From an uncultured Lachnospiraceae bacterium (lineage in GTDB: Bacteria > Bacillota > Clostridia > Lachnospirales > Lachnospiraceae), in the NCBI GenBank assembly GCA_947588675.1, contig CANPYY010000007.1, forward strand, positions 24,870 to 88,869: a stretch of DNA of 64,000 nucleotides. Reading direction: 5' to 3'. The notes under the pieces are model-generated. The model was not told the origin of the DNA and made no database searches. It saw only the letters and a program-made list of their open reading frames with translations. Of the stretch, positions 1 to 8,373 are shown piece after piece. Both the position numbers and the translations under genes were made by a program. Position 1 is the stretch's first letter. Each line of letters begins with the position of its first letter.

Positions 1-561
1 TGTGTGTGCTATGGAGGACCTTTGGACATAAGCAAAGGCGTTGATTCGGAAGGTATACTTGCGTATATAAGGGCGGTAAAAATCCTGCATCAGATAACGG
101 GCGACGATATTTATATTAAACATATGAAAGATGCAATAGAATATGAATTTACATTTAAATTCTGTTACTGCAGTCCGGTTATGGTGCCGCCGCTTAGTAA
201 AACAGGCTGGTCAAGCTGTGGCGGTTCGGTTACGTCTGTTGTTAATCCTCATATACACCCTATGTCAAGCACAATAGTTGATGAGATGCTTTATTATACC
301 GGACATACAGATGATGAATATGTAAACGAGCGTATCCGGGATGTGCTTTTATGGGGATGCCAGACCTATAACCATTATGACGGAGAGTATGATTACGGCA
401 AACGTGGCTGGATGTCAGAAAGATATTGTTACAGCGAGGGACTGCTTACGGAAAAATATCCGGACGGTTCACCTGCAAGCACATGGTTTGCGCTTATGCC
501 CTGGGCAGGCGCAAGCGTGATTGAGGGAATGACAGGAGATGTATGGGACCGGATATTGTAA
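1..561 (+). CDS. C-terminal part of an unidentified protein, cut by the window start
   Basis: The reading frame is open from the first base and ends with TAA at 559-561, so only the last 187 codons are present and the true start lies outside the window. I do not recognise the family. The fragment is soluble, rich in Tyr, Trp, Cys and Gly, with helix-like stretches alternating with loops such as SSCGGSVTSVVNPHIHP and SERYCYSEGLL. That pattern is reminiscent of (alpha/alpha)-barrel carbohydrate-active enzymes, but this is only an impression. It is followed by a separate promoter for the next gene, so it is likely the end of its own transcription unit. Confidence 0.6.
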   Translation, partial: CVCYGGPLDISKGVDSEGILAYIRAVKILHQITGDDIYIKHMKDAIEYEFTFKFCYCSPVMVPPLSKTGWSSCGGSVTSVVNPHIHPMSSTIVDEMLYYTGHTDDEYVNERIRDVLLWGCQTYNHYDGEYDYGKRGWMSERYCYSEGLLTEKYPDGSPASTWFALMPWAGASVIEGMTGDVWDRIL

Positions 562-577
562 ATTTGTAAAGAACAGC

Positions 578-606
578 TTGAAAAACGGTATTTGGGAATA
601 TATAAT
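578..606 (+). promoter_or_regulatory. Sigma-A-type promoter for the GGDEF/EAL gene
   Basis: TTGAAA at 578-583 and TATAAT at 601-606 are separated by 17 bases, close to consensus. The element lies in the 115 bp gap upstream of the TTG start at 677, leaving a 5' leader of about 60 nt. Confidence 0.65.
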
Positions 607-676
607 AAGATTAACCGGGGTTCTGTAAGGATTAGGTAAATGTATTTATACCTGTAGTATAGGGAGGTTTGTTGCT

Positions 677-3451
677 TTGGATTCTATTTTAAATTCAGAA
701 TATACAGATCAGCTTAAAGTGGAAGAAAAATCAAATAAATATGCTATAAAATGTACTATATATACAGAGTTTATAATATTACTTATATGGATTTTGAATG
801 TGTGCGGAGTATTTGTTGTAGACAGGGGAATTATGAATAGTGCGGTGATACTGTCTTCGATTACACTGCTCATACCTTTTATCGTGTGTAAATTTACCGG
901 GGTAAGCGCAAAATGGGTAAAATATATGATTATTTCCTGTGTAAGCGTTACTTCCATGATTCTTGAATTGTTTCTTACATATCATGCTGTATACGCCGCA
1001 ATACTGCCGATTTTTATTGCGGCGCAGTACAGAAGAAAGAAAATCCTGTATATCACTTATGTAATGACGGTCGTTTGTTTGTTTATAAGCGCGATGTGCG
1101 GATATTTTTATGGAATATGCGATATGAATATGGCTTTTATGAGCAATAACATGATAACACATTACGTTGACTTTGCTTCCGGAAATATAGCAAATCTGAA
1201 TGTCAACCCTGACCCGTTTATAAGCATACCCGTATTTTTTGTACTTCCAAAGGCGATTATTCTGTTTTTGTTTAGCATATTTGTAAAAAATATTATAAAT
1301 AATTCGTCCAAGGATGCTGCTCTTATAAGAGAAATGGCGTCGGCTAATGAAATTGATTCCGCAACACGTTTTTATAATAAAACAAAATATGACCAGATGT
1401 GTTCAGAGTATTATGTCAATGTTAAAAAGGTCGGAGTTATTTTCTGGGATATTAACAACTTTACGGATATAAACAATAGTTATGGACATACGCAGGGCGA
1501 CTTTATTTTATCTATATTTGCAAGATGCTTATATGTGCTTTTAAAGGATAATCAGAAAGTTTACCGTATTGGCAGAGATGAATTTGTGATGATTATCGAA
1601 AATCCGGAAGAAAATGAAATGAATGACATATTATCGCAGGTAAACCAGAAAATGGCTACATATAACGATACGGCGCATATAAAATTATCGGCAGCTTCGG
1701 GAATGGCGTCGGGAGCCGGCACGGATATATTATCGGTTGTATATGAAGCGGAAAAGAATATGTGCAGGGATAAGCAGATAGCGCACCAGCTTAATGAACA
1801 GAAAAAATCCAGTACAGATATATTAAACGATAAGCTGTTTGAAGCTATGGTTCCAATGTCTGAGCATATATATGTATTTATATGCGACCTGAATACCAAT
1901 GTTTCCAGATGGGCAAAACCGGCTGTCGAATACTTTGGTATGCCGGATGAATATATGTACGACGCGTACAGTATATGGCTTGAACATATACATCCTGAAG
2001 ACAGGCAGGAATATAAGGAGAATCTTGACAAAATTTATGCCGGCGAAAAAAGGATAAATAAAAGTGAATACAGGGCGCGTAATAAAGACGGAGAATATGT
2101 ATGGATAGAGAGCAGATGTTCGGTATTGTATGATAAGGAACGCGACTGCAGGTTTTTTGCAGGCGTTATGATAAGGCTTGACAGCAGGAATAAATATGAC
2201 CCTCTTACTAAAATGAGGTCATTATATGAATTTAATAAGCTTGATTTTGAAAAGGGAAAAGGCTCCGTACTCCTTATAGGTATAGATGATTTCAGAAAGG
2301 TAGTAAATAATTTCGGGTATTCGTATGGCGATAAGATACTTGCGCAGTTTGCAAGACGTATACTTGATTACTGCGGAAGCGAAAGACAGGCGTACAGGCT
2401 TGAGGGCGACGAGTTCATTATACATTCAGAGAATGAAGATGTGCAGGGAACGGTAGAATTATTTGAAAATTTAAAAGAACTGTCTTTTGGACTGGGCGAT
2501 AAGGAAACGGGAGAAGTAAATCTTAAATTTACCGGAAGCGCAATAATGTATCCTGATAACGGAACGGACAGAAGTGATATACTTGGTAATCTGGAACATT
2601 CGCTGGAATACGGAAAAGACTTCAAAAGGGGAGAACTTACGCTGTTTTCTGACGATATAGCTGACGCCCATAAGAGAATAATGTTTGTGAGAAATGAAAT
2701 CATGAATGCAGTAAAAAATGATTTCAAGAGTTTTGAAATGTATTATCAGCCTATAGTGAGCAGTAAAACAGGTAAAATAGTTTCGTGCGAGGCTCTTTTG
2801 CGTTATCATGATTCGAGCAGTTTCTATATCGGACTGGAAGAAGTAATTAAAATTCTTGAAGACAGCGGGGAAATTAACCGTGTTGGCGACTGGATAATAC
2901 AGACCGTATTTGGAATGGCGCATAAATGGCAGCAGAAGATGCCTGATTTAAAGGTCGGGTTTAATGTATCAATGGTACAGTTTAAAAACCCTGACTTTGT
3001 AGATTACGTTATACATATGGCTGAAAAATACGACATAGACCCTCACAGAATTAATATAGAACTGACAGAAAGCTGCGGAATTGAAGACTTTGATTTTATG
3101 AGTAAGTGTGTAAAGAAACTCAGGGATTTCGGATTTAAAATAGCGCTTGATGATTTTGGAATGGAGTATTCTACACTTATGCTGCTTAAAGCATTGCCGG
3201 CAGACTATATAAAAATAGATAAGAATTTTATTAAGGATATGGGTCTTGAAAGCGTTAAATCAAGCCGTATTATAGTAGAAGCGGTAACCTGGCTCGGCAA
3301 TAAGCTGGGACTTGATGTAATTGCTGAAGGTGTAGAGAATGAAAATATCCTTAATGCAATTAAAAAATATAATATAGCTATGTACCAGGGATATTATTTT
3401 TCAAAACCGGTTTCCGTAAGCGTATTTGAAGATATCCTTTCAAATCAATAA
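677..3451 (+). CDS. Membrane c-di-GMP protein, GGDEF-PAS-GGDEF-EAL
   Basis: Predicted cyclic-di-GMP turnover protein of 924 aa. About residues 25-215 contain several hydrophobic membrane segments. A first GGDEF-like domain follows (about 225-370) with a degenerate signature, GRDEF. A PAS fold of the PAS_3 type comes next (about 395-500; HIHPEDR, YRARNKDGEYVWIE). A second GGDEF-like domain (about 510-650) has EGDEF. The C-terminal EAL domain (about 680-924) keeps EALLR, the ELTES glutamate, ALDDFG, KIDKNFI and AEGVEN, so the phosphodiesterase site looks intact. Both synthase signatures are altered at the first glycines, so net activity is probably c-di-GMP hydrolysis with the GGDEF domains sensing GTP or structural; EGDEF can still be active in some proteins. 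The start is TTG with AGGGAGG nine bases upstream. Confidence 0.9.
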   Translation: MDSILNSEYTDQLKVEEKSNKYAIKCTIYTEFIILLIWILNVCGVFVVDRGIMNSAVILSSITLLIPFIVCKFTGVSAKWVKYMIISCVSVTSMILELFLTYHAVYAAILPIFIAAQYRRKKILYITYVMTVVCLFISAMCGYFYGICDMNMAFMSNNMITHYVDFASGNIANLNVNPDPFISIPVFFVLPKAIILFLFSIFVKNIINNSSKDAALIREMASANEIDSATRFYNKTKYDQMCSEYYVNVKKVGVIFWDINNFTDINNSYGHTQGDFILSIFARCLYVLLKDNQKVYRIGRDEFVMIIENPEENEMNDILSQVNQKMATYNDTAHIKLSAASGMASGAGTDILSVVYEAEKNMCRDKQIAHQLNEQKKSSTDILNDKLFEAMVPMSEHIYVFICDLNTNVSRWAKPAVEYFGMPDEYMYDAYSIWLEHIHPEDRQEYKENLDKIYAGEKRINKSEYRARNKDGEYVWIESRCSVLYDKERDCRFFAGVMIRLDSRNKYDPLTKMRSLYEFNKLDFEKGKGSVLLIGIDDFRKVVNNFGYSYGDKILAQFARRILDYCGSERQAYRLEGDEFIIHSENEDVQGTVELFENLKELSFGLGDKETGEVNLKFTGSAIMYPDNGTDRSDILGNLEHSLEYGKDFKRGELTLFSDDIADAHKRIMFVRNEIMNAVKNDFKSFEMYYQPIVSSKTGKIVSCEALLRYHDSSSFYIGLEEVIKILEDSGEINRVGDWIIQTVFGMAHKWQQKMPDLKVGFNVSMVQFKNPDFVDYVIHMAEKYDIDPHRINIELTESCGIEDFDFMSKCVKKLRDFGFKIALDDFGMEYSTLMLLKALPADYIKIDKNFIKDMGLESVKSSRIIVEAVTWLGNKLGLDVIAEGVENENILNAIKKYNIAMYQGYYFSKPVSVSVFEDILSNQ

Positions 3452-3457
3452 AAAAAC

Positions 3458-3546
3458 GGAGACGGTGGGATTCGAACCCACGTGCCGATTGTAGTCGGCA
3501 ACTCGATTTCGAGTCGAGCTCGTTATGGCCGCTTCGATACGTCTCC
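3458..3546 (-). tRNA. tRNA-Ser (anticodon CGA)
   Basis: The minus strand gives an 89 nt cloverleaf with acceptor stem GGAGACG/CGTCTCC, anticodon stem CTCGA/TCGAG around the loop CTCGAAA (anticodon CGA, reading UCG), a long variable arm with TGCCGA/TCGGCA pairing, as expected for serine tRNA, and a T-loop GTTCGAATC. CCA is not encoded. It lies between the GGDEF/EAL gene and holA. No integrase or attachment repeat is next to it. Confidence 0.95.
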
Positions 3547-3556
3547 ATGTGTTTAT

Positions 3557-4537
3557 TTATAGCAGGCTGCTAAGTTTTATTATCTGCATTTCCGTGCCTA
3601 TCTGAGGCGCCAGAGTACCGCATTTTATGCTTTCCTCTGTGCTCACGCACTCATTCAGTATATCATATAATTGTTTTTTTGTATAGGCTGAAGCCTGCGA
3701 TTTATATTTTTTTACTGAAAATGCAGGAACAGACAAAGTTTTTGCAATCACTGCGTCAGAATCGCCTGCAAGTTCCTTTATATTCATGAGTATGTTATAA
3801 TGTCTTGTAAGCAGGAACAATATTGACAGAGGACTTTCTTTCATTGCAACAAGGTCTTTGTAAAGAAGAAGGGCTTCTTTTTGTTTCCCTGATACTATAT
3901 AGTCCATCATTGTAAATATGCGGTTTGACAAAAGCGAAGTGCATATATTTTCAACTTCTTCTGTATCAATCTGTTTTTTTTCGCCGGCGTAAGCGATAAG
4001 TTTATCCATTTCATTAATAAGCATCTGCATATCTGTACCGGCTTTGGCAATTATAAGTTTTGCAGCGCGACCGGTAATCATGCAGTCGTGTTTTTTAAGA
4101 TAGGAAGCAATCCATGGGATAAGGTCGGCGTCGCTTTTATGATTTATTTCGCATACGGTTCCGGTTGCTTTGATAAATTTGAACAGGGAATTACGTTTGT
4201 CTATTTCGGATTCTACAAATATGATGATAGTAGAATCAGCTTTTTTCTCAAGTTTTTTGTCGAGAGAACCGGCTCTTTTAAAAAGTCCGCTGTCCTCGAC
4301 GACAATAAGAAATGAATCTGCAAAAAACGGCGCAAGCTTAGCCTGTTCAGCTATTATATCTTCATCTGCGGAATCGCCGGCATAGTACCGGTAATTAATA
4401 TTGCCGTCGGTACTGCCTTTTAATATTCCTGCTGTAAGGCGGTCTTTATAATAACGTTTCAGATATTCTTCTTCACCGTATAAAAGGTAATAGCCGGAAA
4501 ATGTGCCGGTCTGTATATGGTTGTTCAATATCTTCAT
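3557..4537 (-). CDS. holA: DNA polymerase III delta subunit
   Basis: A 326 aa protein matching the HolA family in length and in its N-terminal signature (GYYLLYGEEEYLKRYY). It is the clamp-loader wrench that opens the beta sliding clamp inside the DnaX complex. The middle part carries SDADLIPWIASYLKKH and the helical part MLINEMDKLIAYAG and IFTMMDYIVSGKQKEAL, typical of the family. The ribosome site AGGTGA is seven bases from the ATG. The gene is divergent from the polysaccharide locus and stands alone; rpsT, often found next to holA, is not here. Confidence 0.93.
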   Translation of the reverse strand: MKILNNHIQTGTFSGYYLLYGEEEYLKRYYKDRLTAGILKGSTDGNINYRYYAGDSADEDIIAEQAKLAPFFADSFLIVVEDSGLFKRAGSLDKKLEKKADSTIIIFVESEIDKRNSLFKFIKATGTVCEINHKSDADLIPWIASYLKKHDCMITGRAAKLIIAKAGTDMQMLINEMDKLIAYAGEKKQIDTEEVENICTSLLSNRIFTMMDYIVSGKQKEALLLYKDLVAMKESPLSILFLLTRHYNILMNIKELAGDSDAVIAKTLSVPAFSVKKYKSQASAYTKKQLYDILNECVSTEESIKCGTLAPQIGTEMQIIKLSSLL

Positions 4538-4561
4538 ATTATATCACCTGCCAGCTTTTAT

Positions 4562-4591
4562 ATAATACTACATCCTTGTAATTGTTGGCAA
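4562..4591 (-). promoter_or_regulatory. Promoter for holA
   Basis: On the minus strand TTGCCA (4591-4586) and TATTAT (4567-4562) are spaced by 18 bases, about 25 bases upstream of the holA ATG. Together with the plus-strand promoter at 4615-4643 this forms a compact divergent promoter region. Confidence 0.5.
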
Positions 4592-4614
4592 GCATTAATT
4601 ATCAGAAATGCATA

Positions 4615-4643
4615 TTTACAGGTTTTTAGTGTAATGATATACT
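4615..4643 (+). promoter_or_regulatory. Extended -10 promoter for the polysaccharide locus
   Basis: TTTACA (4615-4620) and TATACT (4638-4643) are 17 bases apart, with TGA directly in front of the -10, an extended -10 motif. It lies 30 bases upstream of the glycosyltransferase ATG at 4673 and probably drives the first genes of the locus. Confidence 0.6.
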
Positions 4644-4672
4644 GTAATAAGCTGAAAAGAGGGAGTGTTGGT

Positions 4673-5833
4673 ATGAAAGCGTTAATATTTGCTTCGGTTG
4701 CGTCAATGGTTGATTTATTTAACCGTGATAATATAGATATACTGGAAGATATGGGATATGATGTTACGGTTGCATGTAATTTTAAAGAGGGAAGCGTATA
4801 TTCTGCGGAACAGGCGGGGAAATTTATGAAAGAGCTTGAGATAAAAGGATATGATGTGCTTAACGTACCTGTGCCCAGAAGTATATCGGATATTGTTTCA
4901 ATGATACGTTCTTTTAGGATTTTGAGAAAGGACATGAGGAAGAAACAATATGATATAATACACTGCCAATCGCCTATAGGCGGCGTTTTATGCAGACTTG
5001 CCGCGTATCCTTTCAGAAAGCTTGGCAGCAGGGTGTTATATTTTGCACATGGATTCCACTTTTATTCAGGCGCCCCGGTTATGAACTGGCTTGTTTATTA
5101 TAATATAGAAAAATTATGCGCCGGATTTACTGATTGCATACTTACGCTTAACAGGGAAGACTACATAAGGGCAAAAAGACATTTTAAGACAAAGGTTAGA
5201 TATATACCGGGCGCAGGCCTTGATGTGAAAGAGATAATGGATACAAAGGTATGTAAAGCTGAAAAATGCAGAGAGCTTAATATACCCGATGATAAAAAAA
5301 TAATATTGTCAATAGGAGAATTGAGCGTACGTAAAAACAGCGTGGTTGCAATAAATGCGTTTATAAAGGCGGGGCGTGATGACAGTATTATGCTTCTTTG
5401 CGGAATGGGACCTCAATATGACATGTTAAGAGAAATAGTATATGAGAACAATGCGGAAGACAGGGTGTTTTTTGCCGGGTTTAGAAATGATATAGCGGAA
5501 ATTATAAAGATATCAGATGTGTTTATATTTACTTCAAGACAGGAAGGACTTCCGGTTGCCGTTATGCAGGCGATGGCAGGGGGACTTCCTGTGTTGTGTT
5601 CAAAGATAAGGGGAAATACTGACCTCATAAAAAACGGACGTGGCGGATATATGTTTGATTGCGATGATGAAGATGGTTTTGCGCATGGAATTAACAGAAT
5701 CCTTGATAATAAAAAAGCGTGTGATATAATGGGACAGTACAATAAAGAGGTTATAGCCGGCTATGATAAATCGGTGGTTAATGATGTAATGAAAAATGTA
5801 TATTTATCGCTGGGAGCACATTATGAAAAATAG
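4673..5833 (+). CDS. GT4-type glycosyltransferase
   Basis: A 386 aa retaining glycosyltransferase of the GT4/GT1 fold (GT-B), likely acting on the lipid-linked glycan at the cytoplasmic face. An N-terminal domain starts MKALIFASVASMVDLF and includes HCQSPIGGVLCRLAA. The C-terminal nucleotide-sugar domain shows SIGELSVRKN, FAGFRNDIAEI and RQEGLPVAVMQAMAGGLPV. In the family EX7E motif the second glutamate is replaced by Gln. The frame is open further upstream, but the ATG at 4673 is chosen because GAGGGAG precedes it at good spacing and the start MKALIF fits the family. The stop overlaps the next gene by 11 bases, so the two are translationally coupled. Confidence 0.85.
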   Translation: MKALIFASVASMVDLFNRDNIDILEDMGYDVTVACNFKEGSVYSAEQAGKFMKELEIKGYDVLNVPVPRSISDIVSMIRSFRILRKDMRKKQYDIIHCQSPIGGVLCRLAAYPFRKLGSRVLYFAHGFHFYSGAPVMNWLVYYNIEKLCAGFTDCILTLNREDYIRAKRHFKTKVRYIPGAGLDVKEIMDTKVCKAEKCRELNIPDDKKIILSIGELSVRKNSVVAINAFIKAGRDDSIMLLCGMGPQYDMLREIVYENNAEDRVFFAGFRNDIAEIIKISDVFIFTSRQEGLPVAVMQAMAGGLPVLCSKIRGNTDLIKNGRGGYMFDCDDEDGFAHGINRILDNKKACDIMGQYNKEVIAGYDKSVVNDVMKNVYLSLGAHYEK

Positions 5834-6728
5834 AAAAGTTCAGGTACTTATGTCAACGTATAACGGGGAAAAGTATATATCAAAACAGTTAAACAGTATA
5901 GTTAATCAGGATATGCCGCTCTCTCTTTTGATAAGAGATGACGGCTCATCGGATACAACGTTGGATATTATAGAGAAATATGAAAAGAAATATAAATTTA
6001 TTTCACATACGGCATGTGAAAATATAGGCGTAATACACAGTTTTTTTGAATTATTTAAAATGGCAGATAAAGATGCGGATTATTATGCGCTGGCGGATCA
6101 GGATGATATATGGTTTAAGGATAAAATATCCAGGGCGGTGGATATAATGGAACAATATCCCGATGATGTGCCGGTGCTGTATTGTGCTGCCCAGAAGCTT
6201 ATTGACGCCGATGATAATGTGCTTCATGTAAGTATGAGGAAAGTTGATATAAAACCGGGATTTGGTAATGCAGTTGTGGAAAATATTGCAACAGGCTGTA
6301 CATGCATCTTTAACAAAAAGATGCTTTCGCTGGTTTCAGAGTATGAACCGGAATATACTATAATGCATGATTGGTGGCTGTATATGATAGCTTCGTCAAT
6401 GGGGATTATACATTATGATGAAAGACCATGTATGTATTACAGACAGCACGGTAATAACACAATGGGGTCAAGGACTAATTATATAGACGAGTTTAAAGAA
6501 AGAGTGCTGCGTTATACGGGAAACCGGGGAAAGTTATACAGGCAGATGAAGGCGTTTGCAGAAAAATACAGGCTAAGCGGGGAAAATGCCGATATAATTA
6601 ACCTTGTAATGAATTACAGAAAAAGTATTGGAAAAAGGCTGAAATGTATATTCAGCCGCAAAATATACCGGCAAAGGCTTGGCGATAATATTATATTTAA
6701 GCTGTTGTTTTTTACGAATCATATCTGA
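5823..6728 (+). CDS. GT2 glycosyltransferase, rhamnosyltransferase-like
   Basis: A 301 aa inverting glycosyltransferase with a GT-A fold. The N-terminus MKNRKVQVLMSTYNGEKYISKQ and IRDDGSSDTT form the nucleotide-binding part, and ALADQDDIWFKDKI holds the metal-binding acidic motif. This DQDD-x-W signature is common in rhamnosyltransferases of streptococcal and clostridial wall polysaccharides. The ATG at 5823, inside the end of the previous gene and preceded by GGGAG, is preferred over the longer upstream frame. The protein ends shortly after a basic C-terminal region without a membrane span. Substrate is inferred only from the following rmlACBD genes. Confidence 0.85.
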   Translation: MKNRKVQVLMSTYNGEKYISKQLNSIVNQDMPLSLLIRDDGSSDTTLDIIEKYEKKYKFISHTACENIGVIHSFFELFKMADKDADYYALADQDDIWFKDKISRAVDIMEQYPDDVPVLYCAAQKLIDADDNVLHVSMRKVDIKPGFGNAVVENIATGCTCIFNKKMLSLVSEYEPEYTIMHDWWLYMIASSMGIIHYDERPCMYYRQHGNNTMGSRTNYIDEFKERVLRYTGNRGKLYRQMKAFAEKYRLSGENADIINLVMNYRKSIGKRLKCIFSRKIYRQRLGDNIIFKLLFFTNHI

Positions 6729-6729
6729 T

Positions 6730-6758
6730 TTGTAATATGGAAAAATATGTGTTATAAT
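6730..6758 (+). promoter_or_regulatory. Promoter for the rml operon
   Basis: TTGTAA (6730-6735) and TATAAT (6753-6758) are 17 bases apart, right after the stop of the previous gene. The predicted transcript starts near 6765 and has a leader of about 110 nt before rmlA. Confidence 0.65.
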
Positions 6759-6771
6759 GTTTGGGAATGCA

Positions 6772-6858
6772 ATGAGATGTGCGAATCAGCCGAATCCTGC
6801 TAAACTGATAAACTGTCGTTACCGCCGGTATATCAGCCAGGTCACGGCTCATAAATAG
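6772..6858 (+). promoter_or_regulatory. Structured leader of the rml operon with a 28-codon open frame
   Basis: The leader between the promoter and rmlA can fold into three nested helices: AGCCG (6788-6792) with CGGCT (6845-6849), CTGATA (6805-6810) with TATCAG (6831-6836), and TACC (6820-6823) with GGTA (6827-6830) closed by a GCC loop. The same stretch contains an ATG-to-TAG frame of 28 codons (6772-6858) that begins [17 protein letters not shown], ends 16 bases before the rmlA ATG and has only a weak ribosome site (GGGAA). Whether it is a cis-acting RNA, a leader peptide or both is open. I do not match it to a known riboswitch class. Confidence 0.4.
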
Positions 6859-6874
6859 GAAAAGGAGATATATT

Positions 6875-7753
6875 ATGAAAGGTATTGTTCTCGCCGGAGG
6901 TTCAGGAACGAGGCTTTATCCGCTTACACTGGTTACATCAAAGCAGCTTTTGCCGGTGTATGATAAACCTATGATTTATTATCCGCTATCAACTCTTATG
7001 CTGGCAGGAATAAGGGATATACTTATTATATCAACCCCTGCCGATTTGCCTTCGTTTGAAAGACTGCTGGGCGACGGTTCCAAATATGGGATTCATTTAA
7101 GTTATGCGGTTCAGCCATCACCGGACGGACTGGCACAGGCGTTTTTAATAGGAGAAGAATTTATTGCAAAAGAATCATGCGCAATGGTTTTGGGCGACAA
7201 TATTTTTTACGGGGATGGATTAAAGAAAAATCTGAGAGAGGCTGCGGCAAGGGAAAATGGTGCGACTGTATTCGGATATTATGTAGATGACCCGGAAAGG
7301 TTCGGAATAGTTGAATTTGATGAAAACGGCAAAGCTGTTTCCATAGAGGAAAAGCCGAAGCATCCGAAATCCAATTATTGTGTTACGGGACTTTACTTCT
7401 ATGATAACAGGGTATGTGATTTTGCAAAACAGATTAAACCTTCAGCCAGAGGAGAACTTGAAATTACAGATTTGAATAAGATGTATCTTGAGGACGGTTC
7501 TCTTAATGTAGTGACGCTTGGCAGAGGTAATGCGTGGCTTGATACAGGAACAATAGATGCTCTTTCGGAGGCTGCAGAGTTTGTAAAAGTTATTGAAAAC
7601 AGACAGGGTGTGAAAGTGTCTGCGGTAGAGGAAATTGCATATATAAATGGCTGGATAGATATTGACGAGCTGCTTGCTTCAGCAAAAACATACGGAAAAT
7701 CGGCATATGGTGAACATCTTAGAAAAGTTGCCGAAGGAAAATACAGATATTAG
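6875..7753 (+). CDS. rmlA: Glucose-1-phosphate thymidylyltransferase
   Basis: First step of dTDP-L-rhamnose synthesis, making dTDP-glucose from dTTP and glucose-1-phosphate in the cytoplasm. The 292 aa length is normal for RmlA. The N-terminus [18 protein letters not shown] is the nucleotide-binding signature, followed by [27 protein letters not shown] and [20 protein letters not shown], all diagnostic. AAGGAGA lies at good distance from the ATG. The gene heads rmlA-rmlC-rmlB-rmlD, with intergenic gaps of only 23 to 29 bases. Confidence 0.97.
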   Translation: MKGIVLAGGSGTRLYPLTLVTSKQLLPVYDKPMIYYPLSTLMLAGIRDILIISTPADLPSFERLLGDGSKYGIHLSYAVQPSPDGLAQAFLIGEEFIAKESCAMVLGDNIFYGDGLKKNLREAAARENGATVFGYYVDDPERFGIVEFDENGKAVSIEEKPKHPKSNYCVTGLYFYDNRVCDFAKQIKPSARGELEITDLNKMYLEDGSLNVVTLGRGNAWLDTGTIDALSEAAEFVKVIENRQGVKVSAVEEIAYINGWIDIDELLASAKTYGKSAYGEHLRKVAEGKYRY

Positions 7754-7776
7754 TACAGTGAAAAGAGGTATTATTT

Positions 7777-8346
7777 ATGGAAGTTATTGATACAGCGGTT
7801 GAAGGCGTAAAGATTATCATACCTCAGGTATTTGGGGATAACCGCGGCTGGTTTATGGAAAGCTGGTCAAAAAAGAAGATGGAGGATGCAGGTCTGTTTT
7901 ATGATTTTATGCAGGACAATCAGTCATATTCCTCGGTAAAAGGAACAATAAGGGGACTTCATTTTCAATATGCGGACGATGCGCAGGCTAAGCTTGTGAG
8001 ATGTGTAAGGGGTGCCGTTTTAGATGTTGCAGTTGATATAAGAAAAGGCTCTCCGACTTATAAAAAATGGGTTGCGGTTGAACTTACACCGGATAATTTT
8101 AAACAGCTTCTTATTCCAAGAGGCTGTGCGCACGGGTTTTTAACTCTTACTAACGAGGTTGAATTTGTATATAAGGAAGATAATCTGTATGCACCCAAAG
8201 CCGACAGAAATATTATCTGGAATGATTCAGATATCGGAATTGACTGGGGAATTGATAATCCAATTCTTTCAGATAAAGATGCAAAGGCGCCAAAACTGCG
8301 CGATGTTGAAAATGATGAAGCGTATATGAATTTTACATTTAAATAA
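7777..8346 (+). CDS. rmlC: dTDP-4-dehydrorhamnose 3,5-epimerase
   Basis: Third enzyme of the dTDP-rhamnose pathway, a cupin that epimerises C3 and C5 of dTDP-4-keto-6-deoxyglucose. The 189 aa protein shows QDNQSYSSVKGTIRGLHFQ with the catalytic His, the region KLVRCVRGAVLDVAVDIRKGS, and PRGCAHGFLTLT. Ribosome site AAAAGAGG precedes the ATG. It lies between rmlA and rmlB and is cotranscribed. Confidence 0.97.
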   Translation: MEVIDTAVEGVKIIIPQVFGDNRGWFMESWSKKKMEDAGLFYDFMQDNQSYSSVKGTIRGLHFQYADDAQAKLVRCVRGAVLDVAVDIRKGSPTYKKWVAVELTPDNFKQLLIPRGCAHGFLTLTNEVEFVYKEDNLYAPKADRNIIWNDSDIGIDWGIDNPILSDKDAKAPKLRDVENDEAYMNFTFK

Positions 8347-8373
8347 AACTAATTTAGAAAGGAAATACGAATA

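Noticed and set aside
3458..3546. tRNA-Ser as an integration site for a mobile element
   Set aside because: No integrase, direct repeat of the tRNA end or foreign genes are next to it; the only recombinase is 42 kb away.
6772..6858. Small open frame before rmlA as a firm protein-coding gene
   Set aside because: The ribosome site is weak and the same bases form helices, so it is listed only as part of a leader.
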